A DNA stretch of 49,035 nt from an uncultured Duncaniella sp. GTDB lineage: Bacteria; Bacteroidota; Bacteroidia; Bacteroidales; Muribaculaceae. The position numbers and the translations under genes were made by a program. The DNA is taken from NCBI GenBank assembly GCA_910588795.1, contig CAJURI010000011.1, positions 1 to 49,035 of the forward strand, in the 5' to 3' direction. Below, piece after piece: positions 25,586-34,515 of the stretch (position 1 is the first letter of the stretch; each line of letters opens with the position of its first letter). The notes under the pieces are model-generated. The model had not been told where the DNA came from and searched no databases. It saw only the letters and a program-made list of their open reading frames with translations.

Positions 25586-26218
25586 ATGGACTCCATCAAC
25601 GAAGACTACATACTCAGCCACATATCCCCCGAGCCCGAACACCTGCAACGCCTGTACCGGCACACCCATCTCACCCATCTCTACCCGCGCATGTGCTCCG
25701 GGCATCTTCAGGGACGGCTTCTGTCCATGCTTGTGTCCATGATCAGGCCGCGGCGCGTCCTCGAACTGGGGACATTCACAGGCTATTCGGCACTCTGCCT
25801 CGCCGAGACACTGCCCGAAGGGGGCGAAGTGCACACAGTGGAGCTTGACGACGAAATGGAGGAGGAGCTTGAAGCACTGTTCGCATCATCCCCCGGAGGC
25901 GACCGAGTGAAGCTCCACATCGGTGACGCCATGCAGGTGATACCCACTCTTGACGAGGACTGGGACCTCGTGTACATCGATGCCAACAAGCGCGACTACA
26001 CAGCCTATCTCGACCTTCTGCTCCCACGCCTTCGCCCCGGCTCATTCATCATAGCGGACAATACCCTGTGGGACGGCAAGGTGTTCGACACCGCTGCCAA
26101 CCACGACCCGCAGACACTCGGGCTGGACGCATTCAACACCTTCGTGGCATCCCACCCCCGCCTCTCCTCGGTGATACTCCCGCTGCGCGACGGGCTCACC
26201 CTCATCCGTGTGGACTGA
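25586..26218 (+). CDS. SAM-dependent O-methyltransferase, catechol-OMT-like
   Basis: A 210-residue class I methyltransferase of the cation-dependent O-methyltransferase family. Motif I is VLELGTFTGYSALCLAETL, with an acidic residue ending strand 2 in VHTVELDDE. The metal-binding and active-site part is LVYIDANKRDYTAYLDLLLP, then GSFIIADNTLWDGKV. Length is normal. It follows aroQ by 13 bases, in the same operon. In Bacteroides, as I remember it, aroQ and this gene are separated by pyruvate kinase; none is here. The natural substrate of these bacterial enzymes is generally unknown. Confidence 0.9.
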   Translation: MDSINEDYILSHISPEPEHLQRLYRHTHLTHLYPRMCSGHLQGRLLSMLVSMIRPRRVLELGTFTGYSALCLAETLPEGGEVHTVELDDEMEEELEALFASSPGGDRVKLHIGDAMQVIPTLDEDWDLVYIDANKRDYTAYLDLLLPRLRPGSFIIADNTLWDGKVFDTAANHDPQTLGLDAFNTFVASHPRLSSVILPLRDGLTLIRVD

Positions 26219-26380
26219 CCCTCGGCTTTCGGAATCCATCACATCGTCATTCCGCCAACATGCATCGCCGCATAACTCGCTATATCTAACACATTACACA
26301 CAGCATAATCAATCTCACCATTTTCTGAGAGTCGTGCCAGATATTTGAACATTACGACACACATCCCCAAAAAACAGCAA

Positions 26381-26413
26381 CAGAGGGCAGAGTCTCATCG
26401 ACTCCGCCCTCTG
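26381..26413. terminator. Bidirectional terminator between O-methyltransferase and gdhA
   Basis: cagagggcagagtc (26381-26394) and gactccgccctctg (26400-26413) pair over 14 positions with one mismatch, around a 5-base loop. On the minus strand it is followed by a T run within about 9 bases (complement of aaaaaa at 26369-26375), and on the plus strand by a T-rich stretch. It lies between convergent genes. Confidence 0.8.
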
Positions 26414-26455
26414 CAGGTATTTAACTGTTTACTTTTTTCAGGTGTGACCCGTGGC

Positions 26456-27793
26456 TTAGATGATGCCCTGGCCGAGCATAGCGTTGGCAACCTTCATGAA
26501 GCCGGCGATATTCGCGCCCTTCATGTAGTTGATGAAGCCGTCAGGCTCTGTGCCGTGCTCCACGCACTGGGTGTGGATGTTGCTCATGATCTCATGGAGA
26601 CGGTCGTCAACCTCCTGTGCGCTCCACTGCAGGTGCTCTGCGTTCTGGCTCATTTCGAGACCTGAAGTAGCGACACCACCGGCGTTGACAGCCTTGCCGG
26701 GAGCATAAACCACGCGGTTGGAGATGAATGTGTCGATAGCCTCGGGAGTACATCCCATATTGGATACCTCGGCAACGATCTCTACGCCGTTGTCGACAAG
26801 CATCTTGGCGTCGTCACCGTTGACCTCGTTCTGGGTAGCGCAGGGAAGAGCGATGTCGACCTTCTGCTCCCAGGGCTTACGGCCGGGGAAGAATGTTGCT
26901 TCGGGATACTTCTCTGCATAGGGAGCAACGATATCCTCGCCTGTGGCACGCAGATACAGCATATAGTCGATCTTCTCGCCTGAGATTCCTTCCGGATCAT
27001 AGATGTATCCGTCAGGACCGGAGATGGTGACAACCTTTGCACCGAGCTGTGTGGCCTTGAGGGTTGCGCCCCAGGCAACATTGCCGAAACCTGACACGGC
27101 AACGCGCTTGCCCTCGATGGAGTCGTTGCGCTTTGCAAGCATGTTCTGCACGAAATAGAGTGCGCCGAAACCGGTAGCCTCGGGACGGATGCGTGAACCG
27201 CCGAACTCCATGCCCTTGCCGGTGAATGTACCTGTGCACTCGTTGACGAGCTTCTTGTACATTCCGTACATGTAACCTACCTCACGGCCGCCTACACCTA
27301 TATCGCCTGCGGGAACATCACGGTCAGGACCGAGGTTCTTCCAGAGACACAGGATGAATGCCTGGCAGAAACGCATGATCTCGGCCTCGCTCTTGCCGCG
27401 GGGTGAGAAATCGCTGCCGCCCTTGGCTCCGCCCATGGGGAGAGTGGTGAGGGCATTCTTGAATGTCTGCTCGAATCCGAGGAACTTGAGGATCGAAAGG
27501 TTAACTGAAGCGTGGAAACGGATGCCGCCCTTGTACGGGCCGATGGCATTATTGAACTGAACGCGATAGCCGATATTGTTCTGCACCTCACCCTTGTCGT
27601 CTACCCATGTTACACGGAAAGTGACAATACGGTCAGGCTCGACCATGCGCTCGATGATTTTAGCTTTTTCAAATTCGGGGTGCTGATTGTAGACGTCCTC
27701 TACGCAGATAAGCACTTCCTTGACAGCCTGGAGGTATTCCTTTTCTCCGGGATGTTTGGCTTCAAGACCACTAAGAATATTGTTAATATCCAT
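26456..27793 (-). CDS. gdhA: NADP-type glutamate dehydrogenase
   Basis: Reductively aminates 2-oxoglutarate to glutamate, a main ammonia-assimilation route in Bacteroidales. The 445-residue length is that of the hexameric small-subunit class. The substrate domain contains NNAIGPYKGGIRFHASVN (K88), the active-site PMGGAKGGSDFSPRGKS (119-135, K124), and the Rossmann domain carries VAVSGFGNVAWGA. NADP preference is inferred from class membership. The gene has a good promoter element 60 bases upstream and a terminator shared with the convergent O-methyltransferase gene, so it is monocistronic. A ferredoxin gene lies upstream in the same orientation. Confidence 0.95.
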   Translation of the reverse strand: MDINNILSGLEAKHPGEKEYLQAVKEVLICVEDVYNQHPEFEKAKIIERMVEPDRIVTFRVTWVDDKGEVQNNIGYRVQFNNAIGPYKGGIRFHASVNLSILKFLGFEQTFKNALTTLPMGGAKGGSDFSPRGKSEAEIMRFCQAFILCLWKNLGPDRDVPAGDIGVGGREVGYMYGMYKKLVNECTGTFTGKGMEFGGSRIRPEATGFGALYFVQNMLAKRNDSIEGKRVAVSGFGNVAWGATLKATQLGAKVVTISGPDGYIYDPEGISGEKIDYMLYLRATGEDIVAPYAEKYPEATFFPGRKPWEQKVDIALPCATQNEVNGDDAKMLVDNGVEIVAEVSNMGCTPEAIDTFISNRVVYAPGKAVNAGGVATSGLEMSQNAEHLQWSAQEVDDRLHEIMSNIHTQCVEHGTEPDGFINYMKGANIAGFMKVANAMLGQGII

Positions 27794-27852
27794 AGCTTTG
27801 ATTTTAGATGATTGGATGTGTTTTGGGTGTTTTATTGGTTGGTTAACCGATG

Positions 27853-27860
27853 CAAATGTA
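27853..27860 (-). promoter_or_regulatory. -7 element for gdhA
   Basis: The minus strand reads TACATTTG, a full TAnnTTTG match, 59 bases before the gdhA start codon and in an AT-rich context. It is among the more convincing promoter elements in the window. Confidence 0.65.
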
Positions 27861-28074
27861 TGACTTATTTTCGGATAAAAGAATGAGAAATAATATGTTT
27901 AATAACATATATTTTTCCTCACTTTAATGTCGTTTTTAACAATTTGTATTTCCAAGGAGAGCATTTGGATATCATCATGGAAGCATATATGCCCCAAACG
28001 GACAAAATGGGCGTAAAAGCACCCCTAATTCTGACAAAAAAATTTTTTTAGAGGTTGTTTCCAATCGACCTCTC

Positions 28075-28125
28075 ACATCTCCATGACAGCTACATCTCCA
28101 TGAAAGATATGTCTCCATAGCATCC
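28075..28125. repeat. Three-copy 17-base tandem repeat
   Basis: Copies begin at 28075, 28092 and 28109. The first two start acatctccatga and the third is the diverged atgtctccatag. The period is exactly 17 bases. It lies in the ferredoxin-gdhA gap, between the hairpin at 28143 and the gdhA promoter. Confidence 0.6.
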
Positions 28126-28142
28126 GGACCCTGTTTACGACA

Positions 28143-28175
28143 ACGCACCCGAGATCCTCAGGATCACGGGTGCGT
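28143..28175 (-). terminator. Hairpin downstream of the ferredoxin gene
   Basis: acgcacccg (28143-28151)/cgggtgcgt (28167-28175) with an inner gatcc/ggatc stem and a tca loop; one A-A mismatch separates them. It is 33 bases past the ferredoxin stop. The following minus-strand bases are not T-rich, so termination strength is uncertain. Confidence 0.55.
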
Positions 28176-28208
28176 ATGAGATGGTTCAGATCTCGTCAGG
28201 CGACCGGA

Positions 28209-28382
28209 TTATTCTCCGGGGTGGATTGAACCGGTGGGGCACTCAGCCTCGCATGCACCGCAATCGATGCAGGTGTCGGGGTTGATTTCATAGTGCTCAG
28301 CACCTTCTGAGATTGACTCGGTGGGGCAAACAGCTGCACAAGCTCCACAGGAGATGCAGGTGTCAGTGATTACGTAAGCCAT
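28209..28382 (-). CDS. 2[4Fe-4S] ferredoxin
   Basis: A 57-residue low-potential electron carrier. Two cluster-binding motifs of the bacterial clostridial type are present: CISCGACAAVCP (cysteines 9, 12, 15, 19) and CIDCGACEAECP (38, 41, 44, 48). The cysteines are split in the usual way, three from one motif and the fourth from the other for each cluster. The start MAYVITDTC is the classical N-terminus. A TAnnTTTG element lies 53 bases upstream and a hairpin follows the stop, so it is its own unit. It likely serves pyruvate:ferredoxin oxidoreductase or similar enzymes encoded elsewhere. Confidence 0.95.
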   Translation of the reverse strand: MAYVITDTCISCGACAAVCPTESISEGAEHYEINPDTCIDCGACEAECPTGSIHPGE

Positions 28383-28434
28383 TGTTACTAATTTAATTGG
28401 ATAATAAAACTCTGTTATTGATGAAATGTGGATG

Positions 28435-28442
28435 CAAATTTA
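28435..28442 (-). promoter_or_regulatory. -7 element for the ferredoxin gene
   Basis: The minus strand reads TAAATTTG, a full TAnnTTTG match, 52 bases before the ferredoxin ATG and directly after the end of the hexuronate transporter gene. It suggests the ferredoxin is not simply the tail of the galacturonate operon. Confidence 0.6.
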
Positions 28443-28482
28443 ATGCTTTTCCCTGACATTTCACCTGCTTTTCACAAAAATT

Positions 28483-29973
28483 TTAGGGAAGCACGGGCTT
28501 CTGCTTCGGCACAAGCACCTTCATTATGGTCCATGCGAGCAGATAGGCTATGCCGCACACACAGAAGATGATGAAATAGCCTGCCGGCTTGCCTTCAAAT
28601 CCCATGAACTGCATATTGGTCTCGGCTGCGTGGGTGAAGAGCATGCCGGATCCCTTGTTGATAAGGAACGAGCCCACACCGCCGGCCATGCCGCCGATAC
28701 CGATGATGGTCGCGATTGTCGACTTGGGGAACATATCGCCTACAACCGAATAGATGTTGGCCGACCATGACTGATGCGCAGCTCCGGCGATGCCTATGAT
28801 GATTGTGGGCCACCAGTAGGAGAAGTTGCCGAGAGGCTGGGCAAGGAGGGCAAGAAGAGGGAACAGCGCGAAGATGAACATGGCTCGCATGCGGGCCGAG
28901 TAAGGGTCGAGCTGCGGATTCTTGTCCATGATAATAGTCGGGAGCTTGCCGCCGTAGATGGAGAGCATCGTTATGGCATAAAGCACAAATATAAGAGTCA
29001 TGGCAGTGGGGGTGTCGGAAGCGAAGCCATAGACATCGGAGATATAGGCGGGGATCCAGAACAGGAAGAACCACCACACTCCGTCGGTCAGGCCCTTGCC
29101 TGCGATAACGGCCCATGTCTGGGGATACTTGAAGCATTTGCCAAACGGTATGACATCCTTGTCGTTGTCCTCTTTGGCTGCCTCCTGACGGGGAGTCTCC
29201 CCTTCGTCATGGCTGTCCTGCTCTATATAGGCAAGCTCGGCAGCATTCACGCGCGGGTTGCTTGCAGGCTTCTTGTAGAGGAACATCCACAGCCCCATCC
29301 AGATGAATCCGAGGCCGCCTATGACGATGAATGCCATCTCCCATCCGTTGCCTACCCCTGCACCCTGGAAGAACCGGGCCAGCGGGGGAATGGACACAGG
29401 AGCGAGGAGCGCGCCGATGGTCGCGCCGGCATTGAAGATCGAAGTCGAGTAAGCGCGGTCACGCTTGGGGAAGTATTCGGCTGTCACCTTGACGGCGGCG
29501 GGGAAGTTGCCGGCCTCGCCTATGCCGAGGATGATGCGCGCAGCTATGAAATAGTACACCGATGTGATGGCTATGGTCGAAGCCACAGCTCCAGTGGCAC
29601 CCACCATTTCAGCGGCGTCATGCAGGCCCACAGTATGCTCCGTGGCCCAGCCGCAGAGGGCATGCGCACACGCGCCTGCCGACCACACGCCGATGGCCCA
29701 AAGATAACCCTTCTTGGTGCCCATCCAGTCGATGAAGCGGCCCGCGAAGAGATTGGCTACGGCATAGATTATTGAGAACACGGCGGTAATGGTGCCGTAA
29801 TCGTTGTCGGTCCAGTGGAACTCAGGTGCGATAAAGTCCTTCCACGTTAGGGAAAGCACCTGACGGTCCATGTAGTTGACCGTAGTCGCGAGGAAGAGCA
29901 GGCCGCATATGATCCAACGGAAATTGGTCATCTTACTGGTCCTCTCCGACGCAGGGGAGATTGTTGAACTCAT
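28483..29973 (-). CDS. exuT: Hexuronate MFS transporter (ExuT-like)
   Basis: A 496-residue major-facilitator protein of the anion:cation symporter family, predicted to import galacturonate and/or glucuronate across the inner membrane. The first membrane segment FRWIICGLLFLATTVNYMDRQ is characteristic of ExuT and related transporters, followed by GRFIDWMGTKKGY (loop 2-3 motif) and LGIGEAGNFPAAVKVTAEYFP (TM4-5 signature). About 12 hydrophobic segments are visible with a hydrophilic central loop near 250-275. It begins 6 bases after uxaC and is the last gene of the galacturonate operon. The symbol rests on family and context. Confidence 0.9.
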   Translation of the reverse strand: MSSTISPASERTSKMTNFRWIICGLLFLATTVNYMDRQVLSLTWKDFIAPEFHWTDNDYGTITAVFSIIYAVANLFAGRFIDWMGTKKGYLWAIGVWSAGACAHALCGWATEHTVGLHDAAEMVGATGAVASTIAITSVYYFIAARIILGIGEAGNFPAAVKVTAEYFPKRDRAYSTSIFNAGATIGALLAPVSIPPLARFFQGAGVGNGWEMAFIVIGGLGFIWMGLWMFLYKKPASNPRVNAAELAYIEQDSHDEGETPRQEAAKEDNDKDVIPFGKCFKYPQTWAVIAGKGLTDGVWWFFLFWIPAYISDVYGFASDTPTAMTLIFVLYAITMLSIYGGKLPTIIMDKNPQLDPYSARMRAMFIFALFPLLALLAQPLGNFSYWWPTIIIGIAGAAHQSWSANIYSVVGDMFPKSTIATIIGIGGMAGGVGSFLINKGSGMLFTHAAETNMQFMGFEGKPAGYFIIFCVCGIAYLLAWTIMKVLVPKQKPVLP

Positions 29974-29979
29974 TGGATA

Positions 29980-31395
29980 TTAGAATTTAAAGTAATTTTT
30001 TGCGTTGTTGTAGCAGATATCCTCGATCATCTGGTTCACACGCTTCTCCTCATATCCAGTGTAAGGGATCTCGCCGTTTTCTATGTCGGTGCCGACAAGG
30101 TTGCAGAGTGTGCGGCGGAAATACTCATGGCGCGGATAGGAAAGGAACGAACGTGAGTCAGTGAGCATACCCACAAAACGGCTGAGCAGGCCCAGAAGCG
30201 AGAGGGCGTTCATCTGCTTCTGCATTCCGTCCTTCTGGTCAAGGAACCACCATCCCGAGCCAAACTGGATCTTGCCGGCCACTGTCCCGTCCTGGAAATT
30301 GCCGAGCATGGTTGCGATCACCTCATTAGCACACGGATTGAGGTTATAGAGTATGGTCTTGGTGAGCTTGCCGCGTGTGTTGAGCTTGTCGAGATACCTC
30401 GCGCAGCTCTTGGCGGTGTTGAACTCGCCTATGGAGTCAAATCCTGTGTCAGGGCCGAGGAGCTTGAACATCTTGGTGTTGTTGTTGCGGATGGCTCCGT
30501 AGTGGAACTGCTGTGTCCAGCCTGAATTGTAGTCCATCTCGCCGAACACGATCATCATCGCGCTCTTGAACTTGTCGATCTCCTCGCCGCTGAGATGCTT
30601 GCCGCCATACACCTTGTCGAAGATAGCTTCGATCTCCGCGTCGGTGTAATCGGCCGCATAGAACTCCTCGATGCCGTGATCGGAAAGACGGCAGCCCATC
30701 TCCTCGAAAAAGTCGTGACGCTTCTGCAGCGCGTCGACCATGTCGCGGAACTTTGTGATGCTGACGCCCGACACCTCGGCGAGCTTCTCGACATAGGCAC
30801 GGAATTCGGCAGGGTTCTCCACGGCCATGGCCTTGTCGGGACGCCAGGTGGGGAGCATCTTGATCTCGAATCCGCTGTCGCGCACCTGCTTGTGATACTC
30901 AAGTGAGTCAACGGGATCGTCGGTGGTGCACACTGTCTCCACATTGTAGCGGCGCATGAGCCCGCGGGCGGTCATATCAGGATCGTTGAGAAGCTTGTCG
31001 TTGCACTCGTCAAATATCTCGCGGGCTGTCTCAGGATTCAGAAGCTTATTTATGCCGAACGCTGTCCTGAGCTCGAGGTGTGTCCAGTGATACAGCGGAT
31101 TGCGGAATGTATAGGGGACTGTCTCGGCCCATTTCTGGAACTTTTCCCAGTCAGTGGTGTCGGTGCCTGTGCAGAAACGCTCTTCCACTCCGTTGCTGCG
31201 CATTGCGCGCCACTTGTAGTGGTCACCGCCGAGCCATATCTCAGTTATTGACTTGAAGCGATGGTCATCGGCCACCATCTTGGGGATAAGGTGGCAGTGA
31301 TAATCGATAATGGGCATCTTGGCAGCATGCTCATGATATAGCTTCTGCGCAGTCTCGGTCTGCAGCAGGAAGTTTTCGTCCATGAATGGTTTCAT
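29980..31395 (-). CDS. uxaC: Uronate isomerase
   Basis: Interconverts galacturonate and tagaturonate (and glucuronate and fructuronate), the first cytoplasmic step. It is a 471-residue amidohydrolase-superfamily protein. The metal-site motif IDYHCHL carries H33 and H35. LYHWTHLELRTAFGI and VETVCTTDDPVDSLEYH, then FHYGAIRNNN and DSRSFLSYPRHEYFRR at the C-terminus, are the UxaC signatures. It is 63 bases after uxaA and 6 bases before the transporter gene, in the order uxaB-uxaA-uxaC-exuT. Confidence 0.96.
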   Translation of the reverse strand: MKPFMDENFLLQTETAQKLYHEHAAKMPIIDYHCHLIPKMVADDHRFKSITEIWLGGDHYKWRAMRSNGVEERFCTGTDTTDWEKFQKWAETVPYTFRNPLYHWTHLELRTAFGINKLLNPETAREIFDECNDKLLNDPDMTARGLMRRYNVETVCTTDDPVDSLEYHKQVRDSGFEIKMLPTWRPDKAMAVENPAEFRAYVEKLAEVSGVSITKFRDMVDALQKRHDFFEEMGCRLSDHGIEEFYAADYTDAEIEAIFDKVYGGKHLSGEEIDKFKSAMMIVFGEMDYNSGWTQQFHYGAIRNNNTKMFKLLGPDTGFDSIGEFNTAKSCARYLDKLNTRGKLTKTILYNLNPCANEVIATMLGNFQDGTVAGKIQFGSGWWFLDQKDGMQKQMNALSLLGLLSRFVGMLTDSRSFLSYPRHEYFRRTLCNLVGTDIENGEIPYTGYEEKRVNQMIEDICYNNAKNYFKF

Positions 31396-31458
31396 AATTA
31401 TGGTGAGGTTTAGAGGGATTAGAATAGTGGGGATTTATGATTGGGAGCGCGCCCTTTT

Positions 31459-32973
31459 TTACAGAGTCACCCCGTTCTTGAAGATGGAGATCTCGTGTAT
31501 GCCTGACTTCTCGGAATTGACGAGCTCGCCGTTGGCCACACTGAGCACATAGTCGATGAACTCCTTGAGCACCTGCTCCATGGACTGGTCCTCGACAAGA
31601 CGGCCGGCATTGAAATCGATCCATGTGGGCTTGCGCTTGGCAAGGCCCGAATTGGTGGACACCTTCATGGTGGGCACGAATGTCCCGAAGGGGGTGCCGC
31701 GGCCGGTGGTGAACAGCACCATCTGGCATCCTGCAGCTGCAAGCGCAGTGGCTGCCACAAGGTCATTGCCGGGAGCCGACAGCAGGTTCAGGCCATGCTC
31801 GCGGATGCGCTCGCCATACTCCATGACGCCGAACACCGGACTCTTGCCCGACTTCTGCGTGCATCCGAGTGCCTTCTCCTCAAGTGTGGATATGCCGCCC
31901 GCCTTATTGCCCGGCGAGGGGTTCTCTCCCACAGGCTCGCCGTGCGACAGGAAATACTCCTTGAAGTTGTTGATGAGCGACACGGTCTCGCCAAGGAGCT
32001 TGTCGCTGGCGCAACGCTCCATGAGTATTGTCTCCGCGCCAAACATCTCAGGCACCTCGGTGAGCACCGTTGTGCCGCCTTCGACATCACACAGCCAGTC
32101 GGAGAATTCTCCGAGCAACGGATTGGCAGTGATGCCCGAGAAGCCGTCGGAGCCGCCACACTTCAGGCCTATGCGAAGCTTGGAGGCCGGCACCTCGGTG
32201 CGCTCGCACCTGCGGGCCTTCTCATAGAGGTCGGTGAGCATTCTCACTCCGGCCTCCACCTCGTCACCTTCAACCTCCTGGCACACCATGAACTTGACAC
32301 GCTCACGGTCATAGTCGCCGCAGAACTCCTCGAACACCTTGGGCTGGTTGTTCTCGCAGCCGAGACCCACCACGAGTATGCCTCCCGCATTGGGATGATG
32401 CACCATGTCGCGGAGTATCTTCTTGGTGTTCTCATGGTCATCGCCAAGCTGAGAGCAGCCATAGTTGTGGGGGAACGCGAATATGCCGTCCACACCCTCG
32501 GCTCCGGTCTCGGCGTTCACGCGGTCGACGATCTGCTTGATTATGCCGTTCACACAGCCCACAGTGGGTATCACCCATATCTCATTGCGTATTCCCACCT
32601 GTTCGTCGGGACGCACATAGCCGCGGAAAGTGGCCTCCTTCCCCTTCAGTGCCGATCCCGGCGCAGGGCAGTGGTGGTCCTTTATGGATATGTCAGAATA
32701 GTCGAGCTGGCCTTCAAGATTGGTCTTTATATCATTGTGGTCAAGAAACTGCCCTCTGGCTACAGCGTGGCGCGCATGCCCGATGGGAAACCCGTACTTG
32801 ATCACATTCTCACCCTCGGCTATATCCTTCAGGGCAAACTTGTGCCCGGCAGGGATATCGCTCACGAGAGTGACGTCACCGGCGCCGTCGACGGTGACAA
32901 CCGTCCCCTTTGCAAGGGGATTGATTGCCACTGCGACATTGTCGGCGGAGTTGATTTTAAGGAAATCCTTCAT
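31459..32973 (-). CDS. uxaA: Altronate dehydratase
   Basis: Dehydrates D-altronate to 2-keto-3-deoxygluconate, the third step of galacturonate breakdown. The 504-residue protein contains the N-terminal SAF domain (residues about 10-95, including AVAINPLAKGTVV and YGFPIGHARHAVARG) and the large catalytic domain with GYVRPDEQVGIRNEIWVIP, FPHNYGCSQLGDDHENT, LKCGGSDGFSGITANP and TTGRGTPFGTFVPTMKV. The conserved cysteines of these segments are thought to bind the catalytic iron. It lies 17 bases after uxaB. The KDG produced needs kinase and aldolase genes, which are not in the window. Confidence 0.96.
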   Translation of the reverse strand: MKDFLKINSADNVAVAINPLAKGTVVTVDGAGDVTLVSDIPAGHKFALKDIAEGENVIKYGFPIGHARHAVARGQFLDHNDIKTNLEGQLDYSDISIKDHHCPAPGSALKGKEATFRGYVRPDEQVGIRNEIWVIPTVGCVNGIIKQIVDRVNAETGAEGVDGIFAFPHNYGCSQLGDDHENTKKILRDMVHHPNAGGILVVGLGCENNQPKVFEEFCGDYDRERVKFMVCQEVEGDEVEAGVRMLTDLYEKARRCERTEVPASKLRIGLKCGGSDGFSGITANPLLGEFSDWLCDVEGGTTVLTEVPEMFGAETILMERCASDKLLGETVSLINNFKEYFLSHGEPVGENPSPGNKAGGISTLEEKALGCTQKSGKSPVFGVMEYGERIREHGLNLLSAPGNDLVAATALAAAGCQMVLFTTGRGTPFGTFVPTMKVSTNSGLAKRKPTWIDFNAGRLVEDQSMEQVLKEFIDYVLSVANGELVNSEKSGIHEISIFKNGVTL

Positions 32974-32990
32974 ACCTTCGTAGCCAGGGT

Positions 32991-34481
32991 TTATGCTTCA
33001 ACGACTTCCTTTACGGTCTCAAGCATGCCGTTGGCCTGGATCTTATCGAGATACTCTGTGACGAGATCGGTCAGGCCGGGAATAGCGTTGAGGTCGCCGT
33101 GCTCCTCGCCCCAGATAAGATCCTTGGCTGCGAGCACGCCCTCGGCCACCTTGCGGGTGTCGCCTGTGGCCCAGAGCTCGGTGAGGAGGTCCATGATGCG
33201 CTGGTCGTCCTTGGGCGCGATCTCTGCGCCGTCGGCACGCTTGCCACCCTTATAGTATGTGATGAGGGCTGCCAGACCAAGCACAATACCCTTGGGAAGC
33301 TCTCCCTTACGCTCGAGATAGACCTTCAGTCCGGGCAGGTCGCGGGTCTGGAACTTGGGGAAGGCATTGAGCATGATGGATGTCACCTGATGGTCAACAT
33401 AAGGATTGTTGAAACGCTCCAGCACATCGCTGCCAAACTTCTGCAGCTCGTCCATCGGGAGGTTGAGGGTCTGCATGAGCTCGTCAAACTGCACCTTGTG
33501 AATATACTTCCCTATCACAGGATGGTTGCATGCGTCACGCACGATGTTGACGCCGCTCAGGTAGGCGACAGGCGAGAGCACGGTGTGCGGGCCGTTGAGC
33601 AGTGTCACCTTACGTTCGTGATATGGAGCCTCCGAGTCGGTGATGAGCACGTGGAGCCCGGCGCGGTCGGCGGGGAACTCTGCACGAAGCTGCTCGATGG
33701 AGATGTTGGAGGCACGCTCTATCACCCAGAGGTGGAATGCCTCACCCTGCACTACTACATTGTCCTTGTAGCCGAGCTTCTCCTGTATCTCGTTGATCTC
33801 CTTGCGGGGGAATCCGGGCACGATGCGGTCTACGAGGGTTGCGCACACATAGTTGTAAGTGTTGAACCAGTCCTTGAATCCCTCGTAATCGGCTCCGAGA
33901 TCCTCTTTCCACAGTTCGATATACTTGTTGATGATCTCCTTGAGATGATGGCCGTTCTCGAAGATAAGCTCACAGGGCATGATGATGAAGCCCTTGTCGG
34001 CAGCACCGTTGAATGTCTTGTAGCGGCGATAGAGGAGCTGGGTGAGCTTGCCGGGATATGACGAGGCCGGACGGTCAGAGAGCTTGCAGGTATCGTCATA
34101 GGCGATGCCGGCTTCTGTGGTGTTGGAGATCACGAAGCGCATCTCGGGCTGATCGGCAAGCGCGAAGAACGCATCGGTCTGGGTGAACGGGCTGAGGCCG
34201 CGGCTGATGACGTCGATACGGTCCAACGAATTGACTGCCTCCCCGTCAAGACGGCCCTGAAGATTGACATGATACAGGAAATCCTGTCCCTGAAGAAGCT
34301 GCATCACGAACGCGTCGGGTGTGCCCTGGACGATGACAACTGACGAGTTGAAGTCGGTCTTGTCGTTCATGTTCTTAACGATCCAGTCCACAAACGCACG
34401 AAGGAAGTTGCCTTCACCAAACTGTATGATTCTCTCAGGTGCGACTGCCTTAGGGGCGGTCAATTTGTTTAATGCTTTCAT
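32991..34481 (-). CDS. uxaB: Tagaturonate reductase
   Basis: NADH-dependent reduction of D-tagaturonate to D-altronate, the second cytoplasmic step. The 496-residue protein belongs to the mannitol-dehydrogenase (polyol-specific long-chain dehydrogenase) family: a nucleotide-binding start RIIQFGEGNFLRAFVDW, then LLNGPHTVLSPVAYLSG, and the C-terminal domain with NPYVDHQVTSIMLNAFPKF. UxaB and UxuB (fructuronate reductase) are close relatives; the neighbouring uxaA and the pectinase genes favour UxaB. It lies 34 bases after the pectinesterase gene in the same operon. Confidence 0.92.
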   Translation of the reverse strand: MKALNKLTAPKAVAPERIIQFGEGNFLRAFVDWIVKNMNDKTDFNSSVVIVQGTPDAFVMQLLQGQDFLYHVNLQGRLDGEAVNSLDRIDVISRGLSPFTQTDAFFALADQPEMRFVISNTTEAGIAYDDTCKLSDRPASSYPGKLTQLLYRRYKTFNGAADKGFIIMPCELIFENGHHLKEIINKYIELWKEDLGADYEGFKDWFNTYNYVCATLVDRIVPGFPRKEINEIQEKLGYKDNVVVQGEAFHLWVIERASNISIEQLRAEFPADRAGLHVLITDSEAPYHERKVTLLNGPHTVLSPVAYLSGVNIVRDACNHPVIGKYIHKVQFDELMQTLNLPMDELQKFGSDVLERFNNPYVDHQVTSIMLNAFPKFQTRDLPGLKVYLERKGELPKGIVLGLAALITYYKGGKRADGAEIAPKDDQRIMDLLTELWATGDTRKVAEGVLAAKDLIWGEEHGDLNAIPGLTDLVTEYLDKIQANGMLETVKEVVEA

Positions 34482-34515
34482 TTTTACAGGTATAGATATG
34501 TTTGTTGATTATGTT

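Larger units (their letters stand above)
27794..28208. other. 415-base AT-rich gap between ferredoxin and gdhA
   Basis: No protein gene is seen. It holds the gdhA promoter (27853-27860), a long AT-rich stretch, poly-A/T around 28035-28050, a short hairpin gaggt/acctc near 28051-28072, the three-copy 17-base repeat at 28075-28125 and the hairpin at 28143-28175. Confidence 0.5.

Noticed and set aside
28075..28125. A CRISPR array
   Set aside because: The unit is a 17-base direct tandem repeat with no spacers, and no cas genes are present.
31795..33255. A 486-codon plus-strand frame across uxaA
   Set aside because: It is the antisense shadow of uxaA and the uxaB end, low in complexity and without motifs.
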